Source of the DNA: Marnyiella aurantia
GTDB lineage: Bacteria > Bacteroidota > Bacteroidia > Flavobacteriales > Weeksellaceae
NCBI RefSeq assembly: GCF_014041915.1
Contig: NZ_CP059472.1
Span: forward strand, 2,170,001 to 2,234,000
Length of the DNA stretch: 64,000 nt
Direction: 5' to 3'
Part shown: piece after piece, positions 1 through 9,305 of the stretch
Position numbering within the stretch: position 1 is the first letter of the stretch
Layout of the letters: every line of letters begins with the position of its first letter
Translations under genes and position numbers: made by a program
The notes under the pieces: generated by a model
Seen by the model: only the letters and a program-made list of their open reading frames with translations
Database searches by the model: none
What the model was told of the DNA's origin: nothing

Positions 1-60
1 AAAATAACCGGCACTGATTACGGCTATAGAAGCAACTGTGAAAAATAAAATCTGTTCCAT
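1..60 (-). CDS. nuoJ: NADH-quinone oxidoreductase subunit J, 5' fragment
   Basis: Only the first 20 codons are in the window, reading leftward from an ATG at 60. They begin MEQILFFTVASIAVISAGYF, the start of a membrane helix typical of NuoJ. The start lies one base after the nuoI stop, as expected for the next gene of a nuo operon. NuoJ is a membrane-arm subunit of complex I, close to the quinone and proton channel. Identity rests on operon position plus this hydrophobic N-terminus. Confidence 0.8.
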   Translation of the reverse strand, partial: MEQILFFTVASIAVISAGYF

Positions 61-61
61 A

Positions 62-610
62 TTATTTCACTGCCTTTTTTTGAAGTTCAGACTGTCTGTC
101 GGTGATGACTATCCGGTTGTTCACATCCTCTACAAGTTTGTCCTTTCCGTAGATGAAGGAACCGCGGTTGGTTTCCACATCTACCAAACGGTCGGTAAGA
201 TAGATGGCCGATTTCGGGCAAGCCTCCTCGCACATTCCGCAGAAAATGCAGCGCAGCATATTTATTTCGTACACAGCCGCATATTTTTCCTCGCGGTAGA
301 GATCTTTTTCCTCTCTGGTCCTTTCGGCCGCCGTCATGGTTATGGCCTCTGCCGGGCATGCTACGGCACACAGTCCGCAGGCGGTACATCTTTCGCGTCC
401 TTCCTCATCACGTTTCAGCACATGAAGTCCGCGCCATACCTTAGCTCTGGGTTTTTCTACCTCCGGATAGGAAAATACCTTGCCTTTAGGACCTTCTATT
501 GCATGTCTCAAAGTGATGAACATGCCCTTCGCGATCTCAGGAAGGTATAGCTTTTCCATAAAGGTCATTTTCTTATTCGAAACAACTTTTGACCTGTTTG
601 TAAGTTTCAT
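62..610 (-). CDS. nuoI: NADH-quinone oxidoreductase subunit I
   Basis: Complex I subunit carrying electrons between NuoG and NuoB through two [4Fe-4S] clusters. Both ferredoxin motifs are visible: C75-x2-C78-x2-C81-x3-C85 (CTACGLCAVACP) and C121-x2-C124-x2-C127-x3-C131 (CIFCGMCEEACP). The length of 182 residues fits the family. It lies between nuoH (47 bases upstream) and nuoJ (1 base downstream) in one leftward operon. An internal Met at residue 15 or 18 could be the true start, since the first residues are poorly conserved in the family; I kept the longer form. Confidence 0.96.
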   Translation of the reverse strand: MKLTNRSKVVSNKKMTFMEKLYLPEIAKGMFITLRHAIEGPKGKVFSYPEVEKPRAKVWRGLHVLKRDEEGRERCTACGLCAVACPAEAITMTAAERTREEKDLYREEKYAAVYEINMLRCIFCGMCEEACPKSAIYLTDRLVDVETNRGSFIYGKDKLVEDVNNRIVITDRQSELQKKAVK

Positions 611-657
611 TTAACTAAATTTCTTATTAATATTTGAAAATCAAATTTTCAAATTCA

Positions 658-1719
658 CTAATTTCCAAAAAGAAGGATCACGGCTCCTGTAATCACAAGG
701 TTAAGCAATGCAAGTGGAATTAAAGTTTTCCAACCTAAATGCATCAGCTGGTCATACCGGAATCTCGGGATGGTCCATCGAATCCACATAAATATCATGA
801 TACCAATGATTGCTTTAGACAGAATAGACAGGATACTAAAGATCCCAGCGACGTTTTCGCCCCAGTTTTCTGCCACCCATCCCATTCCCGGGTAATTGAA
901 TCCACCAAAGAACAGTGTTGCGATAAGCGCGTTGGAGATAAACATATTCACATATTCACCAAACATGTACATTCCAAAGTTCATGGATGAGTATTCCGTC
1001 ATATAACCGTTTACAAGCTCCGATTCACATTCCGGTAAATCGAATGGATGACGGTTCGTTTCTGCCATTGCAGCTACAAAAAAGATGATGAATGCTAAAG
1101 GCTGGTATAGGATGTTCCAATTGAAACCGTCAACTGCGAAAAGTCCCCAAAGTTTACCCGAACCCTGATCCATTACAATTTTGTTCAGGTCCAGGCTACC
1201 GCTCATCATAATGATGGACAGAAGGGAAAGACCCATGGCCAGTTCATAGGAAATCATCTGCGACGACGCGCGTATGGCTCCGATAAGCGAATATTTATTG
1301 TTGGAAGCCCATCCACCGATCATCATTCCATAAACACCGATGGAAACCATTCCTATCAGGAAGAGTACACCTACGTCAATGTTTGCAATCTGAAGGCTGA
1401 AGGATTCTCCGCCAATATTAAGTGTATTGCCCCATGGGATTACCGCACCCGTAACCAATGCAATGAACATGGTGATAGACGGTCCCAGGATGAAAAGAAA
1501 CTTCTCGGCACCTGCCGGGATAAATCCTTCCTTAAAAAAAAGCTTACCACCATCTGCAAGTGGCTGCAGCAAACCGAAAGGTCCTGCTCTGTTTGGTCCG
1601 ATACGGTCCTGAAGGGCTGCCGCAAGTTTACGCTCGCCCCAGGTTGAATAGGCTGCTATTCCCAATGACACCGCGAATAATGCGATAACAAGTATAATTT
1701 TAAATGTGATTAATTCCAT
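658..1719 (-). CDS. nuoH: NADH-quinone oxidoreductase subunit H
   Basis: Membrane subunit of complex I that forms much of the quinone-binding cavity. The protein has about eight hydrophobic helices. The conserved loop RIGPNRAGPFGLLQPLADG at about residues 39-57 and the acidic loop FDLPECESELVNGYMTEYSS near 227-246 are both present. The length of 353 residues is normal. It sits 50 bases after nuoG and before nuoI. Confidence 0.97.
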   Translation of the reverse strand: MELITFKIILVIALFAVSLGIAAYSTWGERKLAAALQDRIGPNRAGPFGLLQPLADGGKLFFKEGFIPAGAEKFLFILGPSITMFIALVTGAVIPWGNTLNIGGESFSLQIANIDVGVLFLIGMVSIGVYGMMIGGWASNNKYSLIGAIRASSQMISYELAMGLSLLSIIMMSGSLDLNKIVMDQGSGKLWGLFAVDGFNWNILYQPLAFIIFFVAAMAETNRHPFDLPECESELVNGYMTEYSSMNFGMYMFGEYVNMFISNALIATLFFGGFNYPGMGWVAENWGENVAGIFSILSILSKAIIGIMIFMWIRWTIPRFRYDQLMHLGWKTLIPLALLNLVITGAVILLFGN

Positions 1720-1769
1720 AAATAATGTTCAAAGTTCAGGACTCCTGTGAATCCCTTTCTCACAATTTA

Positions 1770-2780
1770 TTAGTTTTCTGTTTTTTGACCGTCGGCTGTA
1801 CTTATCTCCTTCGCATGCGAATTGCTAAGCAGCGTGTGCTCATCAGCAGGCTTCTGATAATGGTTCAGTGAAATTACCGAGTGGCGTGAAATATGACGCG
1901 GACCTTCAATTGTCCATTGCGAAAGTTCTTTACGGTCGAAACGGCATTCGTTACAGATCCATTCTTCTACCTCGTCATACTGATCTTTTCTGGCTGTAAC
2001 ACGTACGATCTCATCGCCCTTCATCCAAAGAACAGCTTTGCCTGAGCATTTACCACAACTGCAGCTAGCATTCATGGGTTTTGTGAACCAAACCCTGCTT
2101 GCAAAACGTGCAGTCCTGTCGGTAAGCGCGCCTACAGGGCAAACATCTATTACGTTACCGATGAAATCATTGTCCAGTGCCTTGTTCAGGTAGGTGGAAA
2201 TCTCAGCATGGTCGCCACGGAAAAGGATACCGTGCTCCCTTTCTTCGGTAAGCTGATTGGCAGCCAGTACACATCTTGCGCAAAGGATGCAGCGGTTCAT
2301 GTGAAGTTTTATATAAGGACCGATATCTTCCGGTTCAAATGTTCTTCTCTCAAAGTCAGTACGTGTAGCCTGCACTCCGTGCTCGTAACCAAGATCCTGA
2401 AGGTGACACTCGCCGGCCTGGTCGCAAACAGGGCAGTCCAACGGGTGGTTTACAAGCAAAAATTCAGTTACAGCTTTTCTGCCCTCCTGAGTTTTTTCTG
2501 AAGTAAGGTTTTTCACTTCCATACCGTCCATCACACCTGTACGGCAGCTTGCTACCAGTTTAGGCATCGGACGCGGATCTGCTTCGGAACCTTTGGAAAC
2601 TTCCACCAGGCAGGTACGGCATCTGCCACCACTGCTTTCCAGCGGTTTGTAATAGCACATGGCAGGGGGAACAGATTTACCACCGATCTGTCTGGCGGCC
2701 TCTAGTATAGAAGTGCCGGGCATAACTTCAGTAGTCTGTCCGTCTATGGTTATCTTGAATTTTTTAATTTCTGTGCTCAT
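1770..2780 (-). CDS. nuoG: NADH-quinone oxidoreductase subunit G, short form without molybdopterin domain
   Basis: Iron-sulfur subunit of the complex I peripheral arm. Visible ligands: a [2Fe-2S] set C42, C54, C57, C79; the His/Cys cluster set H112, C116, C119, C125; and a [4Fe-4S] set C164, C167, C170, C214. A further cysteine group at 240-245 (CSCGKC) opens a 4Fe-4S_G-like segment. The protein ends at 336 residues. Classical NuoG is roughly 700-900 residues with a molybdopterin-oxidoreductase-like C-terminal domain, which is absent here. The short form is, to my knowledge, usual in flavobacteria, so I do not read it as a broken gene. Confidence 0.93.
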   Translation of the reverse strand: MSTEIKKFKITIDGQTTEVMPGTSILEAARQIGGKSVPPAMCYYKPLESSGGRCRTCLVEVSKGSEADPRPMPKLVASCRTGVMDGMEVKNLTSEKTQEGRKAVTEFLLVNHPLDCPVCDQAGECHLQDLGYEHGVQATRTDFERRTFEPEDIGPYIKLHMNRCILCARCVLAANQLTEEREHGILFRGDHAEISTYLNKALDNDFIGNVIDVCPVGALTDRTARFASRVWFTKPMNASCSCGKCSGKAVLWMKGDEIVRVTARKDQYDEVEEWICNECRFDRKELSQWTIEGPRHISRHSVISLNHYQKPADEHTLLSNSHAKEISTADGQKTEN

Positions 2781-2870
2781 ATTTATCAGCTTTAAGCCTT
2801 ACTCGTGGCTATATATTATCCCTGTTAAGGGGTTTTTGCTATTTGAAATTTCCGTGGCGGAAATCCTTAA

Positions 2871-4229
2871 TTAAACATTGGCAGCGGGAACCGGTATTGG
2901 GTCTGCGTATCTGGCCAGACCGTAATTCTGAGTCTGTGCAAGTTCAGGATTATTGATGTGCCACTCAAACTCATCCCGGAAATGACGGATTGCCGCGGCT
3001 ACAGGCCAGGCGGCAGCATCACCCAGCGGGCAGATGGTGTTTCCTTCAATTTTTCTCTGAACGTCCCAAAGAAGATCGATATCATCCATTCTTCCTTCAC
3101 CGCTGTTTATTTTTTTCAGGATTTTATACATCCATGGTGTTCCTTCGCGGCATGGTGTACACTGGCCACAGCTTTCGTGAGCATAGAAGCGTGCTAACGT
3201 CATCGTGTGCTCTACGATACACTGGTCTTCATCCAACACTTCAAATCCGCCGGAACCCATCATAGTTCCTGTGGCGAATCCACCGTCGGCCAGTGATTCG
3301 TAGTTCATCAGTCTTGGTTCACCATTGATAGTTTTCAGCATAAGATTGGCAGGCAGGATAGGCACGGAGCTTCCACCGGGAATACAGGCCTTGAGTTTCT
3401 TGCCGTTAGGTATGCCGCCGCAGTATTCATCAGAATAAATAAATTCCTCAACAGTGATGGTCATGTCAATTTCGTACACGCCAGGTTTGTTGATGTTTCC
3501 GCACGCTGAAATCAGTTTCGTACCAGTAGATTTACCAACCCCTATTTTGGCATATTCAGCCGCACCGATGTTGATGATAGGAACAACTGCTGCAATTGTT
3601 TCCACATTATTTACAACAGTCGGGCTTTCCCAAAGACCTTTAACAGCAGGAAAAGGTGGTTTCAGACGTGGATTTCCTCTTTTACCTTCCAGTGACTCAA
3701 GCAGGGCAGTTTCTTCACCGCAGATATAAGCTCCGGCGCCGCGCTGTACATATATTTCACAGTCGAAACCGGTACCCAGTATGTTTTTTCCCAGGAATCC
3801 GTTATTACGTGCTTCCTCGATGGCTTCTTCCAGAATGTCCGGAATCCATGAATATTCGCCGCGGATGTAGATATAAGCTGTGTTGGCACCTAAGGCAAAG
3901 GATGAGATAATCATCCCCTCGATCAGGATATGTGGAAGGAACTCCATAAGGTACCTGTCCTTGAAGGTTCCCGGCTCCGATTCATCAGCATTAACAACCA
4001 AATATCTTGGTACACCTTCCGGCTTGGCCAGGAAGCTCCACTTTAGTCCGGTAGGGAAACCTGCACCACCACGGCCACGCAGACCGGAGGCCTTCACTTC
4101 TTCCACAATTTCTTCAGAAGTCATTTTCAGGGCCTTTTCTAAACCATCATAACCTCCCTGCTTGCGGTAGGTATCGAAGTAGCGTATCCCTTCTACATGT
4201 GCATCTTTAAGTAAAAGCTTTTTACTCAT
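2871..4229 (-). CDS. nuoF: NADH-quinone oxidoreductase subunit F
   Basis: NADH- and FMN-binding subunit where electrons enter complex I. The glycine-rich nucleotide loop GRGGAGFPTGLKW and the ADESEPGTFKDR motif lie in the first quarter. The C-terminal [4Fe-4S] ligands are in SCGQCTPCREG and NTICPLGDAAAW. The reading frame is open to an ATG at 4262, but I chose the ATG at 4229 (MSKKLLLKDAHVEG), preceded by an A-rich stretch, because the extra 11 residues look unlike the family. It follows nuoE by about 70 bases. Confidence 0.95.
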   Translation of the reverse strand: MSKKLLLKDAHVEGIRYFDTYRKQGGYDGLEKALKMTSEEIVEEVKASGLRGRGGAGFPTGLKWSFLAKPEGVPRYLVVNADESEPGTFKDRYLMEFLPHILIEGMIISSFALGANTAYIYIRGEYSWIPDILEEAIEEARNNGFLGKNILGTGFDCEIYVQRGAGAYICGEETALLESLEGKRGNPRLKPPFPAVKGLWESPTVVNNVETIAAVVPIINIGAAEYAKIGVGKSTGTKLISACGNINKPGVYEIDMTITVEEFIYSDEYCGGIPNGKKLKACIPGGSSVPILPANLMLKTINGEPRLMNYESLADGGFATGTMMGSGGFEVLDEDQCIVEHTMTLARFYAHESCGQCTPCREGTPWMYKILKKINSGEGRMDDIDLLWDVQRKIEGNTICPLGDAAAWPVAAAIRHFRDEFEWHINNPELAQTQNYGLARYADPIPVPAANV

Positions 4230-4301
4230 TTTATTTTTGTTGGCAGGGTATGAAGCCTGCATTGATTAGTGTTAAAAACAACAGTGATGAAAAACTGACG
4301 G

Positions 4302-4811
4302 CTAGTCCAGGGCAATGGCGCCCTGCCTGCACAGTTCAATAATTTCATCTACTTTTTCTATGGTCAGATTTTCGTGATAGAATTTTCCCAACTGCATCAT
4401 TGGAGCATAACCGCATGCACCCAGACACTCAGCCGGTTTTAGTGTGAAAAGCCCGTCAGCGGAAGTTCCGCCGTCGCTGATGTTAAGTTTTGTGCGGATA
4501 TGATTAAGGATCTTCTCACTGCCCCGTACCATGCAGGGACCGGTTCTGCAAACCTCCAGGACATATTTCCCAACAGGTTTCATATTGAACATGGTGTAGA
4601 AAGTAGCAACTTCATAGACCTCAATGGGCTTAAGCTGAAGGACCTGCGCTACATAATCCATAACGGGAACGTCCAGCCAGCCACCGAATTCCTTCTGTGC
4701 AATATGCAGGACAGGGATAAGTGCAGATTTTTGTTTTCCTTCCGGATATCTTTTGGTTATTTTTATAACCTGTTCTAATGTTTCAGGCTTGAAAGCTATA
4801 GTATCGCTCAC
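4302..4811 (-). CDS. nuoE: NADH-quinone oxidoreductase subunit E
   Basis: Thioredoxin-fold [2Fe-2S] subunit that partners NuoF in the NADH dehydrogenase module. The four cluster ligands are C88 and C93 (VCRTGPC), and C129 and C133 (ECLGAC). An N-terminal helical region of about 80 residues precedes the fold. Length 169 is normal. It lies between nuoD and nuoF in the leftward operon. Confidence 0.96.
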   Translation of the reverse strand: MSDTIAFKPETLEQVIKITKRYPEGKQKSALIPVLHIAQKEFGGWLDVPVMDYVAQVLQLKPIEVYEVATFYTMFNMKPVGKYVLEVCRTGPCMVRGSEKILNHIRTKLNISDGGTSADGLFTLKPAECLGACGYAPMMQLGKFYHENLTIEKVDEIIELCRQGAIALD

Positions 4812-4905
4812 TTTTTTTGTTTTAAATTTTGAATTCCAGATCTGAATCTAAACAATTTCAATTTTTATATCTCATTGGATTATATCCAATTACTACATTT
4901 ATTTT

Positions 4906-6129
4906 TTATGCGTCAAGTTCGCCGGCGATTACGTTCATAGAACACATCGTCACGATGGCGTCAGAGATCATTGATCCTTTGATCATTTCCGGATAAGCCT
5001 GATAATAGATGAAGCAAGGTCTGCGGAAGTGAAGTCTGTATGGAGTTCTGCCGCCGTCGCTGACCAGGTAAAATCCAAGTTCACCATTCCCTCCTTCAAC
5101 CGCGTGGTACACTTCACCTCTTGGAACATCTGTTTCGCCCATCACAATTTTGAAGTGATAGATAAGTGCTTCCATATTATTATATACTTCTGCTTTCTCG
5201 GGCAGATAAAATTCAGGAACATCGGCGTGGAAAGGCCCTTCCGGCAGGTTTTTGTAGGCCTGCTCTATAATTTTAAGACTTTCCCAAACTTCCTGCTGGC
5301 GAACCATAAATCTGTCGTAGGTATCTCCTGCACTTCCTACCGGAATGATGAAATCAAAATCCTGATAAGACGAATAAGGATTGGCCACTCTCACATCGTA
5401 ATCTACACCCGCAGCGCGAAGGTTAGGACCTGTAAAACCATAACTTAAGGCCCTTTCCGCTGAAATGCCGCCCACTTTAATGGTACGGTCCATGAAAATC
5501 CTGTTTCTTTCGTTCAGAGCACAGAATTCGCCCCAGATTTTAGGGAATTTCTTCAGCCAGTTTTGCAGTAGCTCGTGAAACTTAGGATTGAAATCTCTTT
5601 CAAAACCACCGATACGTCCCATATTGGTAGTCATTCTGGCGCCGCAGATCTGCTCGTACATTTCATAAATGGCCTCCCTTTCCCTGAAGAGGTAGGTAAG
5701 TCCAGTAATTGCACCGGCATCCATGGCAGTAACGCCGTTGCAAACCATGTGGTCGGCAATACGTGCAAGTTCCATCATGATAACGCGCATGTAATCTACA
5801 CGTTTTGGAACTTCGCAGCCAATTAGTTTTTCAACCGTCATGTGCCAGCCCATATTATTAATAGGAGCCGAACAGTAGTTCATACGGTCGGTTAGGGTAG
5901 TGATTTGAGCAAAATTCCGTCTTTCGGATATTTTCTCGAAAGCACGGTGAATATAACCTACCGTCTGTTCGGAGTGTAGGATACGTTCGCCGTCCATCGT
6001 AAGTACGTTCTCAAAGATTCCGTGTGTAGCGGGGTGGGTGGGTCCCAGGTTCAGCGTATACAGCTGCCCGTCTATATGCTCAGAAGAGTCGTACTGGGTG
6101 ATTATATTTGATAGTGCGTTGTCTTTCAT
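4906..6129 (-). CDS. nuoD: NADH-quinone oxidoreductase subunit D
   Basis: The 49-kDa-type subunit that helps build the quinone pocket next to NuoB. The family signature LGPTHPATHG is at residues 29-38. The protein ends with a conserved region near DAIVTMCSMNVIAGELDA. Length is 407. NuoC and NuoD are separate genes here, unlike the fused NuoCD of enterobacteria; nuoC ends 25 bases upstream. Confidence 0.97.
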   Translation of the reverse strand: MKDNALSNIITQYDSSEHIDGQLYTLNLGPTHPATHGIFENVLTMDGERILHSEQTVGYIHRAFEKISERRNFAQITTLTDRMNYCSAPINNMGWHMTVEKLIGCEVPKRVDYMRVIMMELARIADHMVCNGVTAMDAGAITGLTYLFREREAIYEMYEQICGARMTTNMGRIGGFERDFNPKFHELLQNWLKKFPKIWGEFCALNERNRIFMDRTIKVGGISAERALSYGFTGPNLRAAGVDYDVRVANPYSSYQDFDFIIPVGSAGDTYDRFMVRQQEVWESLKIIEQAYKNLPEGPFHADVPEFYLPEKAEVYNNMEALIYHFKIVMGETDVPRGEVYHAVEGGNGELGFYLVSDGGRTPYRLHFRRPCFIYYQAYPEMIKGSMISDAIVTMCSMNVIAGELDA

Positions 6130-6154
6130 TATTTTGACTTTAAGTCATAAAATT

Positions 6155-6649
6155 TTATCTGCCAAACATTTTATCCTCCTTATCCGTTCTGGTTCCGTCT
6201 TCCAGGCGGTATTCCTTGTACATTGGGTGATAACCCATATCTTCCATATTCAGAATGACGCGCAAATCAGGATGACCTTTAAACTTAAATCCATAGAAAT
6301 CATATGTTTCCCTCTCCATCCAGTTTGCTCCGGCGAAAAGATCCGTCACCGAGTCGAATTCGGCACCTTCTCTTTGGGTGAAGGCCTTAAGCCTTACGCG
6401 TATTCCCTGACGCATATTATGCATATGGTAAATGATTCCAACCTCCTTCTCATGATCTTCCGGATAATGAATCCCGCAGATGTCTGTAAGGAAGTTAAAA
6501 TCCAGTGAAGAGTCCCTGAGATGATGGATGACCTTCTTAATATCTTCCTTCTTAATTTCCAGGGTCAGCATTCCGTAAGGTTCAGTGGCCGAAATTACGC
6601 TGTCCGGAAACTCTCTTTTTATAGCATCTAATACAAAATCGTTATTCAT
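6155..6649 (-). CDS. nuoC: NADH-quinone oxidoreductase subunit C
   Basis: The 30-kDa-type subunit of the complex I hydrophilic arm. The signature WMERETYDFYGFKFKGHPDL runs from residue 110 to 129. Length 164 is normal for a stand-alone NuoC. It lies between nuoB (38 bases upstream) and nuoD. Confidence 0.95.
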   Translation of the reverse strand: MNNDFVLDAIKREFPDSVISATEPYGMLTLEIKKEDIKKVIHHLRDSSLDFNFLTDICGIHYPEDHEKEVGIIYHMHNMRQGIRVRLKAFTQREGAEFDSVTDLFAGANWMERETYDFYGFKFKGHPDLRVILNMEDMGYHPMYKEYRLEDGTRTDKEDKMFGR

Positions 6650-6687
6650 GTAGTTGGCTTCAGAAGTATTACTTCTTTCGGGATAAG

Positions 6688-7245
6688 TTATTTAATTCCG
6701 TAGGATTCCAGAAGATTTTGGTACTCAGGCATATCTCTTCTTCTAACGCTCTCGGCCTGAGCAAGTGCCTGCACCTGCATAACACCTTCAATGATTTGCT
6801 CGGGTCTTGGCGGGCATCCGGGTACATAAACATCTACAGGAATTATCTTGTCAATACCCTGCAGCACGGAGTAAGTGTCGAAAATTCCGCCACTGCTGGC
6901 GCAGGCTCCAACAGCTACAACCCAACGGGGTTCTGCCATTTGTGTGTACACCTGCTGAAGTACAGGTCCCAGTTTTTTGGAAATGGTTCCGCAAACCATA
7001 AGCATATCTGCATGTCGCGGTGAAAAGGAGTTTCTCTCCATTCCAAAGCGCGATCCGTCGTATGTAGGATTCAGAAATGCCATATATTCAATGCCACAGC
7101 ATGAGGTTGCAAACGGCAAAGGCCACAGCGAGTGCTTTCTGGCCAAACCAACCACACTGCTGAGCTGCGTGGCAAAAAAACCTTCGCCTTCTAAGCCTGC
7201 GGGCGGCTCGGCATCCATGCGTATTACTGGTTTATTATCAGACAT
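6688..7245 (-). CDS. nuoB: NADH-quinone oxidoreductase subunit B
   Basis: Carries the terminal [4Fe-4S] cluster N2 that reduces quinone. The adjacent cysteines C49-C50 (SCCGIE), C115 (GACASSGG) and C144 (PGCPPRPE) are the expected ligands. Length is 185. It lies 65 bases after nuoA, second gene of the operon. Confidence 0.97.
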   Translation of the reverse strand: MSDNKPVIRMDAEPPAGLEGEGFFATQLSSVVGLARKHSLWPLPFATSCCGIEYMAFLNPTYDGSRFGMERNSFSPRHADMLMVCGTISKKLGPVLQQVYTQMAEPRWVVAVGACASSGGIFDTYSVLQGIDKIIPVDVYVPGCPPRPEQIIEGVMQVQALAQAESVRRRDMPEYQNLLESYGIK

Positions 7246-7310
7246 AATTATTTCTTTTTTAAATTAAACGTATCCGCAGGCTTAATAGTACGACAAACCT
7301 GCGAAAAAAT

Positions 7311-7682
7311 TTATTTGTCCCAGTCCAGGGCGCCCCGTTTCCAGACATATACAAATGCCATAAAGAAGACGGCTACAAACATCAGTACTGCCAGGAATCC
7401 TTCCATTCCAAACTCCCGGAAATTTACTGCGTAAGGGTAGAAAAAGACAATTTCAATGTCGAAAAGTACAAAGAGAATAGCGGTAAGGAAATACTTTACC
7501 GAAAATGGAGTCCTTGCATTTCCCTCTACCTCAATACCACACTCAAAACTTTCGTTTTTACGGCTGTTGCCTTTCTGCTGTTTAGGGCCTAAAAAATGGG
7601 TTCCGGCCAGTGACAGAAGCACGAAGCCCAGGCCAACTGCGGCCTGTATTAAAATAGGAATATAAGATTCAGGTAAACTCAT
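7311..7682 (-). CDS. nuoA: NADH-quinone oxidoreductase subunit A
   Basis: Small membrane subunit with three predicted helices (about residues 8-28, 62-82 and 93-113). The loop between the first two carries the conserved motif SFECGIE near residue 45. Length 123 is normal. It is the first gene of the nuo operon; a -7 promoter box lies about 95 bases upstream. Confidence 0.96.
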   Translation of the reverse strand: MSLPESYIPILIQAAVGLGFVLLSLAGTHFLGPKQQKGNSRKNESFECGIEVEGNARTPFSVKYFLTAILFVLFDIEIVFFYPYAVNFREFGMEGFLAVLMFVAVFFMAFVYVWKRGALDWDK

Positions 7683-7773
7683 GTAAATTATCTATTAAAT
7701 TTAACAAACAGCGGAAATAAGCTTTCATCACTAAGCTCTGCTGTTTTAACCTAGTCCTGGTAAATATAAGATG

Positions 7774-7781
7774 CAAATTTA
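7774..7781 (-). promoter_or_regulatory. Candidate -7 promoter box of the nuo operon
   Basis: On the minus strand this reads TAAATTTG, matching the Bacteroidota -7 consensus TAnnTTTG. Transcription would begin around 7768, giving an 80-90 base leader before nuoA. No well-spaced -33 TTG is evident. Confidence 0.45.
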
Positions 7782-7870
7782 GGCAATTATAGGCAACAGG
7801 CGAAATATAACCCAACTAAATAAACCGGCATGGAAAAGTGCATTGTTTAATTTAGAATAATTCCAAATAA

Positions 7871-8059
7871 TTACTTTTTGGAGATGTTCCGAATCTTTTT
7901 AAGAGCTAAAAATCCTAAATAGGCAATGTAAAGAAACAGAATGCTGGAAAAAATAATATTGATTATATCATTTAGTCTGCCATCCGGCACCTGAAAAAAC
8001 TGATTATAGATAATAAACGCCGAAATTAGAGCCGCGTAAATAATGAGTTGCTTTTTCAT
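7871..8059 (-). CDS. Small two-helix membrane protein
   Basis: A 62-residue protein I do not recognise. Two hydrophobic stretches (about 4-21 and 33-53) flank a short polar segment (PDGRLND), and the C-terminus is basic (KKIRNISKK), consistent with an inner-membrane hairpin with both ends in the cytoplasm. It starts 3 bases after the stop of the acetyltransferase-like gene, so the two are probably co-transcribed. Confidence 0.65.
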   Translation of the reverse strand: MKKQLIIYAALISAFIIYNQFFQVPDGRLNDIINIIFSSILFLYIAYLGFLALKKIRNISKK

Positions 8060-8062
8060 CTG

Positions 8063-9187
8063 TTATACTGTTTTGCTGAAGGTAGCTCTTCGTTTATGGT
8101 TTACGGGGTTATAATCCTGCCAAAGAAGCTGTATCGCTTTATTATCGGCCAGCTCGGGGTTGGTTTCGAGGTATTTAACACCTTTTTTCTTGAAAATCTC
8201 ATAGATTTCCTTGAAAATAATTGAGGTCACACCCCGCTTCTGATAATCCGGATGAATGCCAATCAGGTAAAAATTTGCTCTTTCGTTTTTCTTTCCGGCC
8301 TGCAGCAGATGCCACCATCCGAACGGAAACAGGTGTCCGTTGGCTTTCTGAAGCGCTTCGGAGTAGGACGGCATCGTTACAGCGAATGCGACAAGATTAT
8401 CGTCTTTATCCGCTACACAGATGATAAAATCTTTATCAAGAAGCGAGAAATATTTGTCCTTATAGCTCTGTATCTGTTCCGGCGTAAGCGGGGTATAGGT
8501 AGAAAGGCTGCTATAGGTTTGGTCCAGCAGTTTAAACATGGGGTCTACAAGGGGCAGAAATTCTTTTTTGGATTTGAATCTCATTACCCTAAGCTGGTAT
8601 TTCTCTTTGATGAGTTCGTTGAACTTAACCACCTTTTCAGGCAAAATTTCCGGAAATACGATTTCGTACTCCACCCATTCCTTTTCCTTAGTCAGTCCCA
8701 GTTTCTCAAAATGAGACGAATAATAATCATGGTTATAAATACCGATCATTGTTGCCATTTTGTCAAAACCCATGGTCAGTGTGCCAGCCTTGTCCAGATT
8801 TGTAAAACCCATCGGGCCCTCAATTTTCGAAATTGAATTTTCCCGTGCAAATTTTTCAGCTTCACCAATCAATGATTTGGATACGTTCAGATCATCAATA
8901 AAATCAATCCAGCCGAACCTTACTTTACTGATGCCAAGTTCGGTTTTCTCCTTGTTGTTTATGATAAGCGCAATGCGTCCAACAGTTTTGCCGTCCTTTT
9001 TTGCCAGAAACTTTTTGGTACTGGAGTAGTTTAGAGCTGGATTTTCCCGGGAATCCCAGTTTTCCTTTTCACCCTTAATAAGGGAGGGTACATAATTTTT
9101 ATTATTTTTGTAAAGTTCCATTGGAAAACGGATAAACTCCATTAATTCCTTCCCGGATTTTACTTCAACCACACCGATTTCAGACAT
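8063..9187 (-). CDS. GNAT-fold acetyltransferase-like protein (YghO-type)
   Basis: A 374-residue protein of the family often annotated as N-acetyltransferase or YghO-like. The N-terminus (VKSGKELMEFIRFPMELYKN) and the central block KIEGPMGFTNLDKAGTLT are characteristic. Near residues 305-325, FYLIGIHPDYQKRGVTSI resembles the GNAT acetyl-CoA loop. The substrate is unknown. A -7 box lies about 30 bases upstream, and a small membrane protein gene follows at once. Confidence 0.75.
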   Translation of the reverse strand: MSEIGVVEVKSGKELMEFIRFPMELYKNNKNYVPSLIKGEKENWDSRENPALNYSSTKKFLAKKDGKTVGRIALIINNKEKTELGISKVRFGWIDFIDDLNVSKSLIGEAEKFARENSISKIEGPMGFTNLDKAGTLTMGFDKMATMIGIYNHDYYSSHFEKLGLTKEKEWVEYEIVFPEILPEKVVKFNELIKEKYQLRVMRFKSKKEFLPLVDPMFKLLDQTYSSLSTYTPLTPEQIQSYKDKYFSLLDKDFIICVADKDDNLVAFAVTMPSYSEALQKANGHLFPFGWWHLLQAGKKNERANFYLIGIHPDYQKRGVTSIIFKEIYEIFKKKGVKYLETNPELADNKAIQLLWQDYNPVNHKRRATFSKTV

Positions 9188-9213
9188 TTAATTCGCTCTT
9201 TTTTTGTGATGAA

Positions 9214-9221
9214 CAAATATA
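9214..9221 (-). promoter_or_regulatory. Candidate -7 box for the acetyltransferase-like gene
   Basis: The minus strand reads TATATTTG, a match to TAnnTTTG, 26 bases before the ATG at 9187. No clear -33 element was seen. Confidence 0.45.
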
Positions 9222-9305
9222 GCGGAAAGCGTGGGAAAAATATAGTCATTTGGCATAGTTTTTAGGGATAAGGGGTATTTAAGAGATAGAAAAAAAGATA
9301 AAGTT

